The notes under the pieces are model-generated. The model saw only the letters and a list, made by a program, of their open reading frames with translations, was not told where the DNA came from and searched no databases. Both the position numbers and the translations under genes were made by a program. Below, in pieces: positions 54,733 through 64,000 of a DNA stretch of 64,000 nucleotides (the first letter of the stretch is position 1; every line of letters begins with the position of its first letter). The DNA is taken from the NCBI RefSeq assembly GCF_030316895.1, contig NZ_JASZYV010000001.1, positions 992,001 through 1,056,000 of the forward strand, in the 5' to 3' direction. Source of the stretch: Variovorax dokdonensis (GTDB lineage: Bacteria; Pseudomonadota; Gammaproteobacteria; Burkholderiales; Burkholderiaceae_C).

Positions 54733-57156
54733 ATGAACAAGCCCGTAGATCCCCGCCTGCTGCAGAACGCCGAGGCCTTTGCCGACTACCTCGCCAACAC
54801 GGCCGCGCGCATCGACGCCGACGCCGAGGCGAAGGCCCTGTCTCAGGGCAAGCGCGTGGGCATCAGCCGCCCGCATGAATCAGCGGCGCTTCACGTGGCG
54901 GGCGAAGCCACCTACGTCGACGACATTCCCGAGCTCACTGGCACCTTGCACTGCGCGCTGGGCCTGTCGCCGGTGGCGGCAGGCAGGCTCGCGGGCATGT
55001 CGCTCGACGTGATCCGCGCCATGCCGGGCGTGGTGGACGTCATCACCGCCAGCGACATTCCCGGCACCAACGACTGCGGCTCGATCATCCATGACGATCC
55101 GATCCTGTGCAGCGGCGACATCCGGCACCTCGGCCAGCCCGTCTTCGCCGTGATCGCGACCACGCGCAACGAGGCGCGCCGCGCCGCAGCGCGCGCCAAG
55201 GAAGTGCTTCAGGTCGAGCCGGCGGAGCCGGTGCTGACGCCGCGCGAGGCGCACGAGAAAGGCCGGTACGTACTGCCGCCGATGCACCTGTCGCGCAGCA
55301 CGAACGAGGGTGGGGCGCGCGCTGCGATCGACCGCGCGCCGCACAAGTTCAAGACCACCTTCGACGTCGGCGGCCAGGAGCAGTTCTACCTGGAAGGCCA
55401 GATCAGCTATGCGATCCCCAAGGAAGGCGGGACGATGCTGGTGCACTGCTCCACCCAGCACCCGAGCGAGATGCAGCACCTGGTCTCGCACGCGCTGGCG
55501 CTGCATGCCAACGAGGTGCAGGTGGAATGCCGGCGCATGGGCGGCGGATTCGGCGGCAAGGAGTCGCAGTCTGGCCTGTTCGCTTGCGTTGCAGCCGTGG
55601 CGGCCCACAAGCTGCGCCGGCCCGTCAAGCTGCGCCCCGATCGCGACGACGACTTCCTCATCACCGGGCGGCGCCACTGCTTCTGGTACGAGTACGAAGT
55701 GGGCTACGACGACGATGGCCGCATCCTGGGCGTGGAGGTCACGATGGTCTCGCGCGCCGGCCATTCCGCCGATCTGTCGGGCCCGGTCATGACCCGCGCC
55801 ATGTGTCACTTCGACAATGCCTACTGGCTGCCGGACGTCGACATGCATGGCTATTCCGGCCGCACCAACACGCAGAGCAACACCGCGTTCCGTGGCTTCG
55901 GCGGGCCGCAAGGCGCGATCGCCATCGAGAACATCATGGACTCCGTGGCCCGAAAGCTGGGCCGCGATCCGCTGGACGTACGCCGCGCCAACTTCTACGG
56001 CAAGGGCGAGCGCAACGTCACGCCCTACCTGCAGCCGGTGACGGACAACATCGTCGACGATCTGGTGGGCCAGTTGGAGGCGAGCAGCGACTACCGCGCC
56101 CGGCGGGTGGCGGCGGCGCAATTCAATGCGACGAGCCCGATCCTCAAGCGCGGGGTGGCGCTCACGCCGGTCAAGTTCGGCATCTCGTTCAACGTGGCGC
56201 ACTTCAACCAGGCCGGCGCGCTGGTGCATGTCTACACCGATGGCTCGATCCTGGTGAACCACGGCGGTACCGAGATGGGGCAGGGCTTGAACACCAAGGT
56301 GGCCCAGGTGGTGGCGCATGAACTGGGCGTGCGCTTCGAGCGCGTGCGTGCCACCGCCACCGACACGAGCAAAGTGGCCAACACCTCGGCCACCGCGGCG
56401 TCCACCGGCGCCGACCTGAACGGCAAGGCGGCCCAGGACGCAGCCCGGCAGATCCGTGAGCGTCTCGCGGCGTGCGCGGCCGCTCGCCATGGCGGCAGCA
56501 AGGACGACGTGCGCTTTGCCAACGACAAGGTGCAGGTCAACGGCCGGGAGTTCGACTTCTCGACCCTCGTGGCCGAGGCCTATATGGATCGGGTGCAGCT
56601 GTGGTCCGACGGCTTCTATGCCACGCCCGGCCTGCACTGGGACCGCGAGAGCATGACCGGCCATCCCTTCTATTACTTCGCCTACGGCGCCGCCGTGGCC
56701 GAGGTCGTGGTGGATACGCTGACGGGCGAATGGAAGCTGCTGCGCGCCGACGTGCTGCACGACGCCGGCCGCTCGCTCAATCCGGCGGTGGACATCGGCC
56801 AGGTCGAGGGCGCCTTCATCCAGGGCATGGGCTGGCTGACCACCGAGGAGCTGGTCTGGCATCCCAAGACCGGCATGCTGTCGACGCACGCGCCCAGCAC
56901 TTACAAGATTCCGACGGCCAACGATTGCCCGCCCGTCTTCAACGTGCGCTTGTTCGAGGGCGACAACTTCGAGGACTCCATCCACCGCAGCAAGGCCGTG
57001 GGCGAGCCGCCGCTGTTGCTGCCGTTCTCGGTGTTCTACGCGATTCGCGACGCGGTCTCGGCCGCGGGCGATCACAAGGTCGACCCGCCTCTGCGTGCGC
57101 CGGCCACCTGCGAAGCCATCCTGAACGCCGTCACCGCGGTCAGGGCCACCCACTAA
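54733..57156 (+). CDS. xdhB: Xanthine dehydrogenase large subunit (molybdopterin)
   Basis: 807 aa. Molybdenum cofactor subunit: AALHVAGEATYVDDIPEL, the GGGFGGKESQ loop, FRGFGGPQGAIAIENIMD, NHGGTEMGQGLNTKVAQV and the catalytic Glu region VGEPPLLLPFSVFYAIRDAV. It oxidises hypoxanthine and xanthine to urate. Start 54733 follows GGAGCCTGAAC. The maturation gene xdhC lies 24 kb to the left. A LysR gene follows. Confidence 0.94.
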   Translation: MNKPVDPRLLQNAEAFADYLANTAARIDADAEAKALSQGKRVGISRPHESAALHVAGEATYVDDIPELTGTLHCALGLSPVAAGRLAGMSLDVIRAMPGVVDVITASDIPGTNDCGSIIHDDPILCSGDIRHLGQPVFAVIATTRNEARRAAARAKEVLQVEPAEPVLTPREAHEKGRYVLPPMHLSRSTNEGGARAAIDRAPHKFKTTFDVGGQEQFYLEGQISYAIPKEGGTMLVHCSTQHPSEMQHLVSHALALHANEVQVECRRMGGGFGGKESQSGLFACVAAVAAHKLRRPVKLRPDRDDDFLITGRRHCFWYEYEVGYDDDGRILGVEVTMVSRAGHSADLSGPVMTRAMCHFDNAYWLPDVDMHGYSGRTNTQSNTAFRGFGGPQGAIAIENIMDSVARKLGRDPLDVRRANFYGKGERNVTPYLQPVTDNIVDDLVGQLEASSDYRARRVAAAQFNATSPILKRGVALTPVKFGISFNVAHFNQAGALVHVYTDGSILVNHGGTEMGQGLNTKVAQVVAHELGVRFERVRATATDTSKVANTSATAASTGADLNGKAAQDAARQIRERLAACAAARHGGSKDDVRFANDKVQVNGREFDFSTLVAEAYMDRVQLWSDGFYATPGLHWDRESMTGHPFYYFAYGAAVAEVVVDTLTGEWKLLRADVLHDAGRSLNPAVDIGQVEGAFIQGMGWLTTEELVWHPKTGMLSTHAPSTYKIPTANDCPPVFNVRLFEGDNFEDSIHRSKAVGEPPLLLPFSVFYAIRDAVSAAGDHKVDPPLRAPATCEAILNAVTAVRATH

Positions 57157-57249
57157 CCCCGTTCGAGATTGCCGCAAGCAGCCTTCGTCCCGGCATGTCC
57201 GGGCGGGGAGCTTGGAAGCGCGCTGTATAACTGGCCGCCAATTTGATCG

Positions 57250-58203
57250 ATGCGGGCCGCCATGAGAGAACAAGCGCTTTTCGACAAGATCGACCTCCAC
57301 CTGATCCGCGTGCTGCATACCGTGCTGACCGATCGCAGTGTCTCCCGCGCCGCCATACGGCTGGGCATGTACCAGCCGGCGGTGTCGGCGGCGCTCAAGC
57401 GGCTGCGTGACCTGGCCGGCGACCCGCTGCTGGTGAGATCGGGCAGCGGCATGGTGCCCACCGACGCGGGACTGCGGATGATCGAGCCCAGCGCGGCCAT
57501 CCTGCGCGCGGCGGAAATGCTCTTCTCTGACGCGCGCGGCTTCGACCCGGCCAACTCGGACCGCACCTTCCGCATTGCCGCCAGCGACTACCTGGACCCG
57601 CAGTTCCTGCCGCAGCTGGTGGCGCAGGTGAAGGCGCAGGCGCCCTCAGCCTGCATCGAGGTCTATCCGCTCAGCTCCGACGCCGACTACCACGCGCACC
57701 TGGCGCAAGGCCAACTGGACGTGGTCGTCGGCAACTGGGCCAGGCCGCCTGAAGATCTGCACATGGCACGGCTGTTCGACGACGAGCTGGTCTCGCTGGT
57801 CAACCGCGACCACCCGGCCACGCGCCGCGGCTGGGACGTCGACACCTGGCTGGCGCTGGACCACATCGCGCCCACGCCGCTGCACCCCGGGGCGCGCGGC
57901 ATCGTCGACCAGATGCTCGACGGCATGGGCCTGCGGCGCAACATCGCGGCGCGCTGCGCGCACTTCAGCCTCATTCCGGACATCGTGGCGACCAGCCTGC
58001 TGGTGCTGACCACGGGGCGCCAGTTCTGCGAACGCTTCACGCAGCGCCTTCCGCTGGCCATGCTCGATTGCCCCATCGCGCTGCCGCGGCTGGAGTACTA
58101 CCAGCTTTGGCACGAGCGCACCCATTCCTCCAGTGCCGCGCGATGGCTGCGCGAGCGAATCAAGTCGGTCGCGGCCTCGCTGCGACCGCCCGACCCGAGC
58201 TAG
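57250..58203 (+). CDS. LysR-family transcriptional regulator of the purine cluster
   Basis: 317 aa as drawn; ATG 57262 (MREQALFDKID) is an alternative. Helix-turn-helix DLHLIRVLHTVLTDRSVSRA, then LGMYQPAVSAALKRLRDLAG; C-terminal LysR domain (FRIAASDYLDPQFLPQLVAQ onward, LVNRDHPATRRGWDVD). It sits between xdhAB and the purine permease in the same orientation, suggesting control of xanthine oxidation and uptake. Distinct from the GntR regulator of the lower pathway. Confidence 0.85.
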   Translation: MRAAMREQALFDKIDLHLIRVLHTVLTDRSVSRAAIRLGMYQPAVSAALKRLRDLAGDPLLVRSGSGMVPTDAGLRMIEPSAAILRAAEMLFSDARGFDPANSDRTFRIAASDYLDPQFLPQLVAQVKAQAPSACIEVYPLSSDADYHAHLAQGQLDVVVGNWARPPEDLHMARLFDDELVSLVNRDHPATRRGWDVDTWLALDHIAPTPLHPGARGIVDQMLDGMGLRRNIAARCAHFSLIPDIVATSLLVLTTGRQFCERFTQRLPLAMLDCPIALPRLEYYQLWHERTHSSSAARWLRERIKSVAASLRPPDPS

Positions 58204-58241
58204 CGATTCCATTCCAACAAACGAAAGACGGAGACAAGCAA

Positions 58242-59543
58242 ATGGACCTGATCGAGAAGGTGTTCAAGCTCAAGGAGCACAACACCACCGTGCGCACCGA
58301 ACTTGTGGCGGGGCTGACCACATTCCTGACGATGGCCTACATCATCTTCGTCAACCCCAGCATCCTGGGCGAGGCGGGGATGCCCAAGGGCTCGGTGTTC
58401 GTGGCCACCTGCCTGATCGCCGCGCTGGGCACGCTGATCATGGGCCTGTACGCCAACTACCCGATCGCGCTCGCTCCTGGCATGGGCCTGAATGCCTACT
58501 TCGCCTTCGTCGTGGTGGGGCAGATGGGCTACTCGTGGCAGACGGCGCTGGGCGCGGTGTTCGTGTCGGGCTGTCTGTTCCTGCTGGTCACGATCACCGG
58601 ACTGCGCGAACTGATCGTGCGCGGCATACCGGTGTCGATCCGAGTCGCGATCACGGTGGGTATCGGGATGTTCCTCGCGCTCATCGCACTCAAGGGCGCA
58701 GGCATCGTCGCCGCGTCGCCCGCCACCTTCGTGACGCTGGGCGACCTGCACACGGCGCCGGTGGTGCTTTCGTCCATCGGCTTTCTGGTCATCGTCGCTC
58801 TCGACCGGCTGGGCGTGCGCGGCGCCATCCTCATCGGCATCCTGGTCGTGACGGTGCTGTCGTTCTTCTTCGGCGGCAACAAGTTCGGCGGCGTGTTCTC
58901 GGCGCCACCGTCGATCGAGCCGACGCTGTTCCAGCTGGACATCATGGGCGCGCTCAAGGGCGGCATCCTGAACGTGATCCTGGTGTTCTTCCTGGTCGAG
59001 TTGTTCGACGCGACCGGCACGTTGATGGGCGTGGCCAAGCGTGCCGGTCTGCTCAAGGAGGGCAAGATGAACCGGTTGAACCGCGCATTGCTGGCCGACA
59101 GCGGCGCCATCTTCGCCGGCTCGCTCCTGGGCACGTCGAGCACCACGGCCTATGTGGAAAGCGCAGCCGGCGTTCAGGCGGGCGGCCGCACGGGTCTGAC
59201 GGCCCTCACCGTCAGCGCGCTGTTCCTGGCCTGCCTGGTGATCTCGCCGCTGGCGGGCTCGGTGCCGGCCTATGCGACCGCGCCGGCGCTGTTCTACGTG
59301 GCCTGCCTGATGCTGCGCGAATTGACCGAACTGGACTGGGGCGAGGTCACCGAGGCTGTGCCCGCCGTGGTCACGGCGCTGGTCATGCCGTTCACTTATT
59401 CGATCGCCAATGGCCTGGCCTTCGGTTTCATCAGCTATGCGGCCATCAAGCTGTGCACCGGGCGGGCACGCGAAGTGCATGTGATGGTGTGGATCATTGC
59501 CGCGATCTTCCTGTTCAAGTTCATCTACATCGGGGGCCACTGA
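58242..59543 (+). CDS. Purine permease (AzgA-type NCS2: guanine/hypoxanthine)
   Basis: 433 aa, about 12-14 membrane helices. AzgA/PbuG features: opening HNTTVRTELVAGLTTFLTMA and YIIFVNPSILGEAGMP, YPIALAPGMGLNAYFAFVVV, and VFFLVELFDATGTLMGVAKRAGLL with SSTTAYVESAAGVQAGGRTG. It is a proton-coupled importer of purine bases. Start 58242 has GGAGACAAGCAA upstream. Between the LysR gene and the ABC system. Confidence 0.9.
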   Translation: MDLIEKVFKLKEHNTTVRTELVAGLTTFLTMAYIIFVNPSILGEAGMPKGSVFVATCLIAALGTLIMGLYANYPIALAPGMGLNAYFAFVVVGQMGYSWQTALGAVFVSGCLFLLVTITGLRELIVRGIPVSIRVAITVGIGMFLALIALKGAGIVAASPATFVTLGDLHTAPVVLSSIGFLVIVALDRLGVRGAILIGILVVTVLSFFFGGNKFGGVFSAPPSIEPTLFQLDIMGALKGGILNVILVFFLVELFDATGTLMGVAKRAGLLKEGKMNRLNRALLADSGAIFAGSLLGTSSTTAYVESAAGVQAGGRTGLTALTVSALFLACLVISPLAGSVPAYATAPALFYVACLMLRELTELDWGEVTEAVPAVVTALVMPFTYSIANGLAFGFISYAAIKLCTGRAREVHVMVWIIAAIFLFKFIYIGGH

Positions 59544-59604
59544 CACACCTGTGGCGAAAGACTCGCGAACGTCCCCTACCGACACACACCGATAATCGCC
59601 GCCA

Positions 59605-61149
59605 ATGACGACCACGCCCAGACTCCAGCTTGCGAACATCACCAAGCGCTACCCCTCGGTGGTGGCCAACAGCGATGTGTCGCTGACCGTCTCGCCTGGC
59701 GAGACGCACGCCGTGCTCGGCGAGAACGGCGCCGGCAAATCCACGTTGATGAAGATCATCTACGGCTCGGTCAAGCCGGACGAAGGCTCGGTGCACTTCA
59801 ATGGCCGGCCGGTGCTGATCCGCAATCCCCAGGAGGCGAGGGCGCTGGGCATCAGCATGGTGTTCCAGCACTTCAGCCTGTTCGACACCCTCACGGTGGC
59901 GGAGAACGTCTGGCTGGGGCTCGACCGCCACCTCACATTGGCGGAAGTGACGCGCCGCATCGTCGCCAAGGCGGCCGAGTACGGCTTGGACATCGAGCCC
60001 ACCCGACCGGTGCATACGCTGTCGGTGGGCGAGATGCAGCGGGTGGAGATCATCCGCGCGCTGCTCACCGATCCGAAGCTGCTGATCCTCGACGAACCGA
60101 CCTCGGTGCTGACGCCGCAGGCGGTCGAGAAGCTGTTCGTGGTGCTCAAGCAGTTGGCGGTCGAAGGCTGCTCGATCCTCTACATCAGCCACAAGCTGCA
60201 CGAGATCCGCGAGCTGTGCACGGCCTGCACGGTGCTGCGCGGCGGCAAGGTGACCGGCGTATGCGATCCGCGGCAGGAGAGCAACGAGTCGCTTTCGCGC
60301 CTGATGATCGGCGCGGAGCCGCCGCCGCTGGAGCATCGGGCGGTGCACGCCGGCGACGTGGCCCTGGCGGTCAACAAGCTGAGCCTGCCGCGCGAGGACC
60401 AGTTCGGGGTCGACCTGGACGGCATCTCGCTGCAAGTGCGCGCGGGCGAGGTGGTGGGCATCGCGGGCGTTTCGGGCAACGGCCAGAAGGAGCTGCTCTA
60501 TGCGCTCTCCGGCGAGGACACGCGGGCGCAGCCCGGTGCCGTCGAAGTGCTGGGCAAGGCGGCCGGTCGCCTGCATCCAAGACAGCGCCGGGCGCTGGGC
60601 CTGCACTTCGTGCCCGAGGAGCGCCTGGGTCGCGGCGCGGTGCCGACGCTGGGGCTGGCGCACAACCTGCTGCTCACCCGCGGCGAGTCGGTGGGGCGCG
60701 GTGGCTGGATCCGGCTGGGTGTGCTGGAGCGCCAGGCCACGGCCATCATCGACCGCTTCAAGGTCAAGGCCGGCGGACCGGGCGCGGCGGCGCGTTCGCT
60801 GTCGGGCGGCAATCTGCAGAAATTCATCGTCGGGCGCGAGATCGACGCGGGGCCCCGCGTGTTCGTCGTCTCGCAGCCGACCTGGGGCGTCGACGTCGGG
60901 GCCGCGGCGTTGATCCGCGGCGAGATTCTCAAGTTGCGCGACGCCGGCTGCGCCGTGCTGGTGGTCAGCGAGGAGTTGGACGAATTGTTCGAAATCAGCG
61001 ATCGGCTCTACGTGCTGGCCAAGGGGCGCATGTCGCCTTCCATCGACCGGGCGAACGCCACGGTGGCCCAGATCGGGCAGTGGATGAGCGGCTTGTGGGA
61101 TGGCGCCTCGGCGGCTGCCGGCAAGGAGGTGGCCCATGCTCAAGCTTGA
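59605..61149 (+). CDS. Nucleoside/purine ABC transporter ATPase (two NBDs)
   Basis: 514 aa, double ATPase as in RbsA/YufO-type systems. First NBD: Walker A GENGAGKSTLMK, signature LSVGEMQRVEI, Walker B LLILDEPTSVL. Second NBD (~250-500): degenerate Walker A GVSGNGQKELL, signature SLSGGNLQKFIVGRE. Start 59605 begins MTTTPRLQLANITKRYP. Its last codons overlap the first permease gene start (ATG at 61136). Partners are two permeases and a BMP-type lipoprotein. Confidence 0.9.
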   Translation: MTTTPRLQLANITKRYPSVVANSDVSLTVSPGETHAVLGENGAGKSTLMKIIYGSVKPDEGSVHFNGRPVLIRNPQEARALGISMVFQHFSLFDTLTVAENVWLGLDRHLTLAEVTRRIVAKAAEYGLDIEPTRPVHTLSVGEMQRVEIIRALLTDPKLLILDEPTSVLTPQAVEKLFVVLKQLAVEGCSILYISHKLHEIRELCTACTVLRGGKVTGVCDPRQESNESLSRLMIGAEPPPLEHRAVHAGDVALAVNKLSLPREDQFGVDLDGISLQVRAGEVVGIAGVSGNGQKELLYALSGEDTRAQPGAVEVLGKAAGRLHPRQRRALGLHFVPEERLGRGAVPTLGLAHNLLLTRGESVGRGGWIRLGVLERQATAIIDRFKVKAGGPGAAARSLSGGNLQKFIVGREIDAGPRVFVVSQPTWGVDVGAAALIRGEILKLRDAGCAVLVVSEELDELFEISDRLYVLAKGRMSPSIDRANATVAQIGQWMSGLWDGASAAAGKEVAHAQA

Positions 61150-62290
61150 GCCCCGTCCGCAGCTGTCGCGCTTCTGGAGCTACGGCTCGCCGATCCTGGC
61201 GCTGCTGATCACCGTGCTGATCGGCGTCGTGATGTTCGAGGCCCTGGGCAAGGATCCGTTGCGCGGTCTTCAGGTGTTCTTCTGGGAGCCCATCAAGAGC
61301 CCCTACGCGTTGGGCGAGCTGATGGTCAAGGCTACGCCGCTGCTCATCATCGCGCTGGGGCTGGCCGTGTGCTTTCGCTCCAACGTGTGGAACATCGGTG
61401 CCGAGGGGCAGTTCGTGTTCGGGGCCATCTGCGCCGGCGGCGTCGCCCTCATGGCGGACAAGAGCACCGGCGGCTGGATCGTCGTCATCATCCTGCTGGC
61501 CGGGGTTCTCGGCGGGATGGTGTGGGCCGGCATCGTGGCCTTGCTGCGCGAAAGGTTCAACGCCAACGAGATCCTGGTGAGCCTGATGCTGGTCTACGTG
61601 GCGACGCTGCTTCTGAGCTACATGGTTTATGGCCCCTGGAAAGACCCGCAGGGCTACAACTTCCCGCAGACCAAGACCTTCGAATCGATCACGCAGATCC
61701 CCCGGCTGTTCAAGGGCTCTCGGGTGTCCATCGGCCTGGTGCTGGCGCTCCTGGGCGTCGGCGCGCTGTGGGTGTTCCTGTTCCGCACCCGCGCCGGCTT
61801 CGCGCAGCAGGTGGGCGGGCTGGCGCCTGCGGCGGCGCGCTATGCGGGCTTTTCGGCACGGCGCGCCATCTGGGTCGCTTTGCTCACCTCGGGTGGTGCC
61901 GCCGGGCTGGCCGGCGCATTGGAAGTGGCCGGCCCGATCGGCCAGCTCAATCCGTACGTACCGGCCGGCTACGGCTTCGCCGCCATCATCGTGGCCTTCG
62001 TCGGACGGCTGCATCCGATCGGCATGATCTTCTCGGCCATTCTCATGAGCATGTTCTACATCGGCGGCGAACTGGCGCAGTCGCGGCTGGGGCTGCCCAA
62101 ATCGCTCACGGGGGTGTTCCAGGGCCTGCTGCTGTTCACGCTGCTGGCCTGCGACACGCTGATCGTCTACCGAATTCGCCGCAAGGCCCAGCCGAGGCCG
62201 CAACTGTCGGGCGCGACCTCCCTGCAGGCGAGCACGCCGCTCACGGCGCAACAGACGCCGCTGGCCACCCCTCACGGATCCGAAGGCTGA
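61136..62290 (+). CDS. ABC transporter permease (YufP-type, nucleoside)
   Basis: 384 aa, inner membrane, ~9-10 helices. The BPD_transp_2 family pattern includes IALGLAVCFRSNVWNIGAEGQFVFG and GFAAIIVAFVGRLHPIGMIF. Start 61136 has GGAGG 6 bases upstream within the ATPase gene, so it overlaps by 14 bases. Forms the channel with the second permease. Confidence 0.88.
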   Translation: MLKLEPRPQLSRFWSYGSPILALLITVLIGVVMFEALGKDPLRGLQVFFWEPIKSPYALGELMVKATPLLIIALGLAVCFRSNVWNIGAEGQFVFGAICAGGVALMADKSTGGWIVVIILLAGVLGGMVWAGIVALLRERFNANEILVSLMLVYVATLLLSYMVYGPWKDPQGYNFPQTKTFESITQIPRLFKGSRVSIGLVLALLGVGALWVFLFRTRAGFAQQVGGLAPAAARYAGFSARRAIWVALLTSGGAAGLAGALEVAGPIGQLNPYVPAGYGFAAIIVAFVGRLHPIGMIFSAILMSMFYIGGELAQSRLGLPKSLTGVFQGLLLFTLLACDTLIVYRIRRKAQPRPQLSGATSLQASTPLTAQQTPLATPHGSEG

Positions 62291-62298
62291 GCATCGAC

Positions 62299-63219
62299 AT
62301 GGAAACCTACGCGCTGCTCCTGGGTTCGACCCTTTCCGCCGGCACCGTGCTGGCCATCGCCGCCCTGGGCCTGCTGATCAACGAGAAGGCCGGCATCGTC
62401 AATCTCGGCGCCGAAGGCATGATGCTGTGCGCCGCCATCGCCGGCTTCGCCGTGGTGGTGCACACGCACAACCCCTGGCTCGGTTTCGCCGCAGGCATGG
62501 CCGCCGGTGCGCTGATGGCGGCGTTCTTCGGTGTGCTGGTGATCTGGCTCAACACCAACCAGTACGCCACGGGATTGGCGCTGAGCCTGTTCGGCGTGGG
62601 CTTCTCGGCTTTCGTCGGGATCAAGTACGTGCAGGCCAAGCTGCCGCAGGGCCAGAGCTGGGAGATCCCCGGGCTTGCCGAGATTCCCTTCGTCGGGCCT
62701 GCGCTTTTCAAGCATCACCCGATGGTGTACTTCGCGGTGTTCCTTACTTTCGCGATGGTCTGGTTCCTGTACCGCACCCGTGCCGGGCTGGTGCTTCGCT
62801 CGGTGGGCGAATCGCCGGAGTCGGCGCATGCGCTGGGCTACCCGGTGCGGCGCATTCGCTTCATGGCCGTGCTGGCGGGCGGGGCGCTCTGCGGGCTGGC
62901 CGGCTCCTATCTGTCGACCGTCTACACGCCCTTGTGGGTCGAAGGCATGGTCGCCGGCCGCGGCTGGATCGCGCTGGCCCTGACCACCTTCGCCACCTGG
63001 CGGCCCGTGCGGGTGCTGCTTGGCGCCTATCTGTTCGGCGGCGTGACGATGCTGGGCTTTCACCTGCAGAGCGTGGGGGTCGACGTGCCCAGCCAGTTCC
63101 TCAGCATGCTGCAATACATCGCCCCGATCGTGGTGTTGGCCATCATCTCGCGCAATCCGGCGTTCATCCGGGTCAACATGCCCGCTTCGATCGGAAAGCC
63201 GTTCTACCCCGGCTCATAA
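62299..63219 (+). CDS. ABC transporter permease (YufQ-type, nucleoside)
   Basis: 306 aa. Second BPD_transp_2 permease: LLINEKAGIVNLGAEGMMLCAA, TNQYATGLALSLFGVGFSAFVG and WIALALTTFATWRPVRVLLGAYLFGG. Start 62299 (METYALLLG) lies 8 bases after the first permease stop. Together with the ATPase and the BMP-type lipoprotein it imports purine nucleosides or bases. Confidence 0.88.
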   Translation: METYALLLGSTLSAGTVLAIAALGLLINEKAGIVNLGAEGMMLCAAIAGFAVVVHTHNPWLGFAAGMAAGALMAAFFGVLVIWLNTNQYATGLALSLFGVGFSAFVGIKYVQAKLPQGQSWEIPGLAEIPFVGPALFKHHPMVYFAVFLTFAMVWFLYRTRAGLVLRSVGESPESAHALGYPVRRIRFMAVLAGGALCGLAGSYLSTVYTPLWVEGMVAGRGWIALALTTFATWRPVRVLLGAYLFGGVTMLGFHLQSVGVDVPSQFLSMLQYIAPIVVLAIISRNPAFIRVNMPASIGKPFYPGS

Positions 63220-63274
63220 TCTGCGGTTCACAATTTTTGCTTTCTTGCTCTTTAGCCACTGAGGACTTCGATAC

Positions 63275-64000
63275 ATGACTGACCTGAACAAGCGCTCCAT
63301 GCTCAAGCTGGCGGCAGTTGCCGCCGCCGCATCCGCCCTGGTGGCCTGCGGCAAGAAGGAAGAGGCGCCCGCGCCGGCCGCCGCGCCCGCCACCTCGGCA
63401 CCCGTGGCTGCCGCTCCGGCTCCGGCCGCGGCAAAGCCGCTGAACATCGCCTTCGCCTACGTCGGCCCGGTGGGTGACGGTGGCTGGACCTTCGCGCACG
63501 ACAACGGCCGCAAGGCACTGGAAAAGCAGTTCGGCGACAAGATCAAGACCGGCTATGTCGAGAGCGTGCCCGAAGGCGCCGATGCAGAGCGCGTGCTGCG
63601 CGACATGGTCGGCCAGGGCAACAAGATGGTCTTCGGCACCACCTTCGGCTACATGGAGCCGATGCTCAAGGTCGCCAACGACAACAAGGACGTGAAGTTC
63701 GAGCATGCCACCGGCTACAAGACGGCCGACAACATGCGCACCTACGACAGCCGCACCTACGAAGGCGCCTACATGGCCGGCATCATCGCCGGTGCCATGA
63801 CCAAGTCCAACGTGCTGGGTGTGGTCGGCTCGGTGCCGATTCCCGAGGTGCTGCGCAACATCAACAGCTTCACCATGGGCGCCCAGTCGGTCAATCCGAA
63901 GATCACGACCAAGGTGGTGTGGGTCAACGAATGGTTCAGCCCGCCCAAGGAAACCGAAGCGGCCACGGCCCTCATCAACGGTGGCGCCGACGTGCTGTTC
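63275..64000 (+). CDS. BMP/PnrA-type substrate-binding lipoprotein (partial)
   Basis: First 242 codons only; cut by the window end. Lipobox signal (LAAVAAAASALVAC), an Ala/Pro linker, then the BMP fold: LNIAFAYVGPVGDGGWTFAHDNG, VLRDMVGQGNKMVFGTTFGY, YEGAYMAGIIAGAMTKSNVLGVVGS. BMP/Med-family proteins bind purine nucleosides for ABC import. The upstream ATPase and two permeases complete the importer. Start 63275 begins MTDLNKRSMLKLAAV. Confidence 0.9.
   Translation, partial: MTDLNKRSMLKLAAVAAAASALVACGKKEEAPAPAAAPATSAPVAAAPAPAAAKPLNIAFAYVGPVGDGGWTFAHDNGRKALEKQFGDKIKTGYVESVPEGADAERVLRDMVGQGNKMVFGTTFGYMEPMLKVANDNKDVKFEHATGYKTADNMRTYDSRTYEGAYMAGIIAGAMTKSNVLGVVGSVPIPEVLRNINSFTMGAQSVNPKITTKVVWVNEWFSPPKETEAATALINGGADVLF

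Noticed and set aside
54880..57318. Long minus-strand open frame antisense to xdhB
   Set aside because: The plus strand encodes a complete molybdopterin subunit with all motifs; the antisense translation shows no recognisable features.

Overview
This 64 kb, GC-rich window is a chromosomal stretch from a betaproteobacterium. It most resembles the family Comamonadaceae (a Variovorax-like organism). That is an inference from gene content: many LysR regulators, a Bug-type binding protein, a TRAP transporter, CopABCD with CopRS, and a membrane urate hydroxylase with a cytochrome tail. No rRNA, tRNA, CRISPR array or intact insertion sequence was seen.

Layout. (1) Bases 1-6511 hold a copper-resistance locus: copA, copB, a DUF411 metal-binding gene, copC and the start of copD on the minus strand, divergent from a copRS-type two-component pair. 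(2) Bases 6512-13028 are an accessory segment. It starts with about 1 kb without a recognisable gene, followed by small hypothetical proteins, a proline-rich micro-ORF next to a two-TM protein, a HEPN-like protein with three zinc ribbons, and an XRE/ImmA-type metalloprotease regulator coupled to an unknown partner. This is the likeliest place for an undescribed defence or stress system, but that is unproven. (3) Bases 13427-21854 encode acyl-CoA catabolism: two divergent acyl-CoA ligases, an AMACR-type racemase, an LCAD-type acyl-CoA dehydrogenase and a MalT-like LuxR regulator. (4) Bases 21914-24369 hold a winged-helix regulator divergent from a SulP transporter. (5) Bases 24437-33932 form the lower purine (urate) pathway: M20 hydrolase, UraD-AllC fusion, PuuE, GntR regulator, UraH, XdhC, PuuD and glycerate kinase. 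(6) Bases 33996-37234 hold a NUDIX/MBL-like fusion and an ABC exporter. (7) Bases 37235-44612 hold a LysR gene divergent from an AtuA-like pair, then a Bug binding protein, a thioesterase and a DctPQM TRAP transporter. (8) Bases 44711-50524 hold an indolepyruvate:ferredoxin oxidoreductase pair, then a dihaem cytochrome c with a PQQ-type sugar dehydrogenase. (9) Bases 50629-52890 hold a LysR regulator and an OmpA-like protein. (10) Bases 53108-64000 form the upper purine pathway: XdhA, XdhB, a LysR regulator, an AzgA-type permease and a BMP-type nucleoside ABC importer cut by the window end.

The purine genes form one route from uptake (58-64 kb) through xanthine oxidation (XdhAB with XdhC), urate oxidation (PuuD), hydroxyisourate hydrolysis (UraH), OHCU decarboxylation (UraD), allantoin opening (PuuE) and allantoate hydrolysis (AllC). 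Glycerate kinase would salvage the glyoxylate carbon. A 16-bp GTGTATACAC-type palindrome lies upstream of puuD, and a near-identical copy lies between the GntR gene and uraH. This points to one GntR regulon. No glyoxylate carboligase or urease is visible here.
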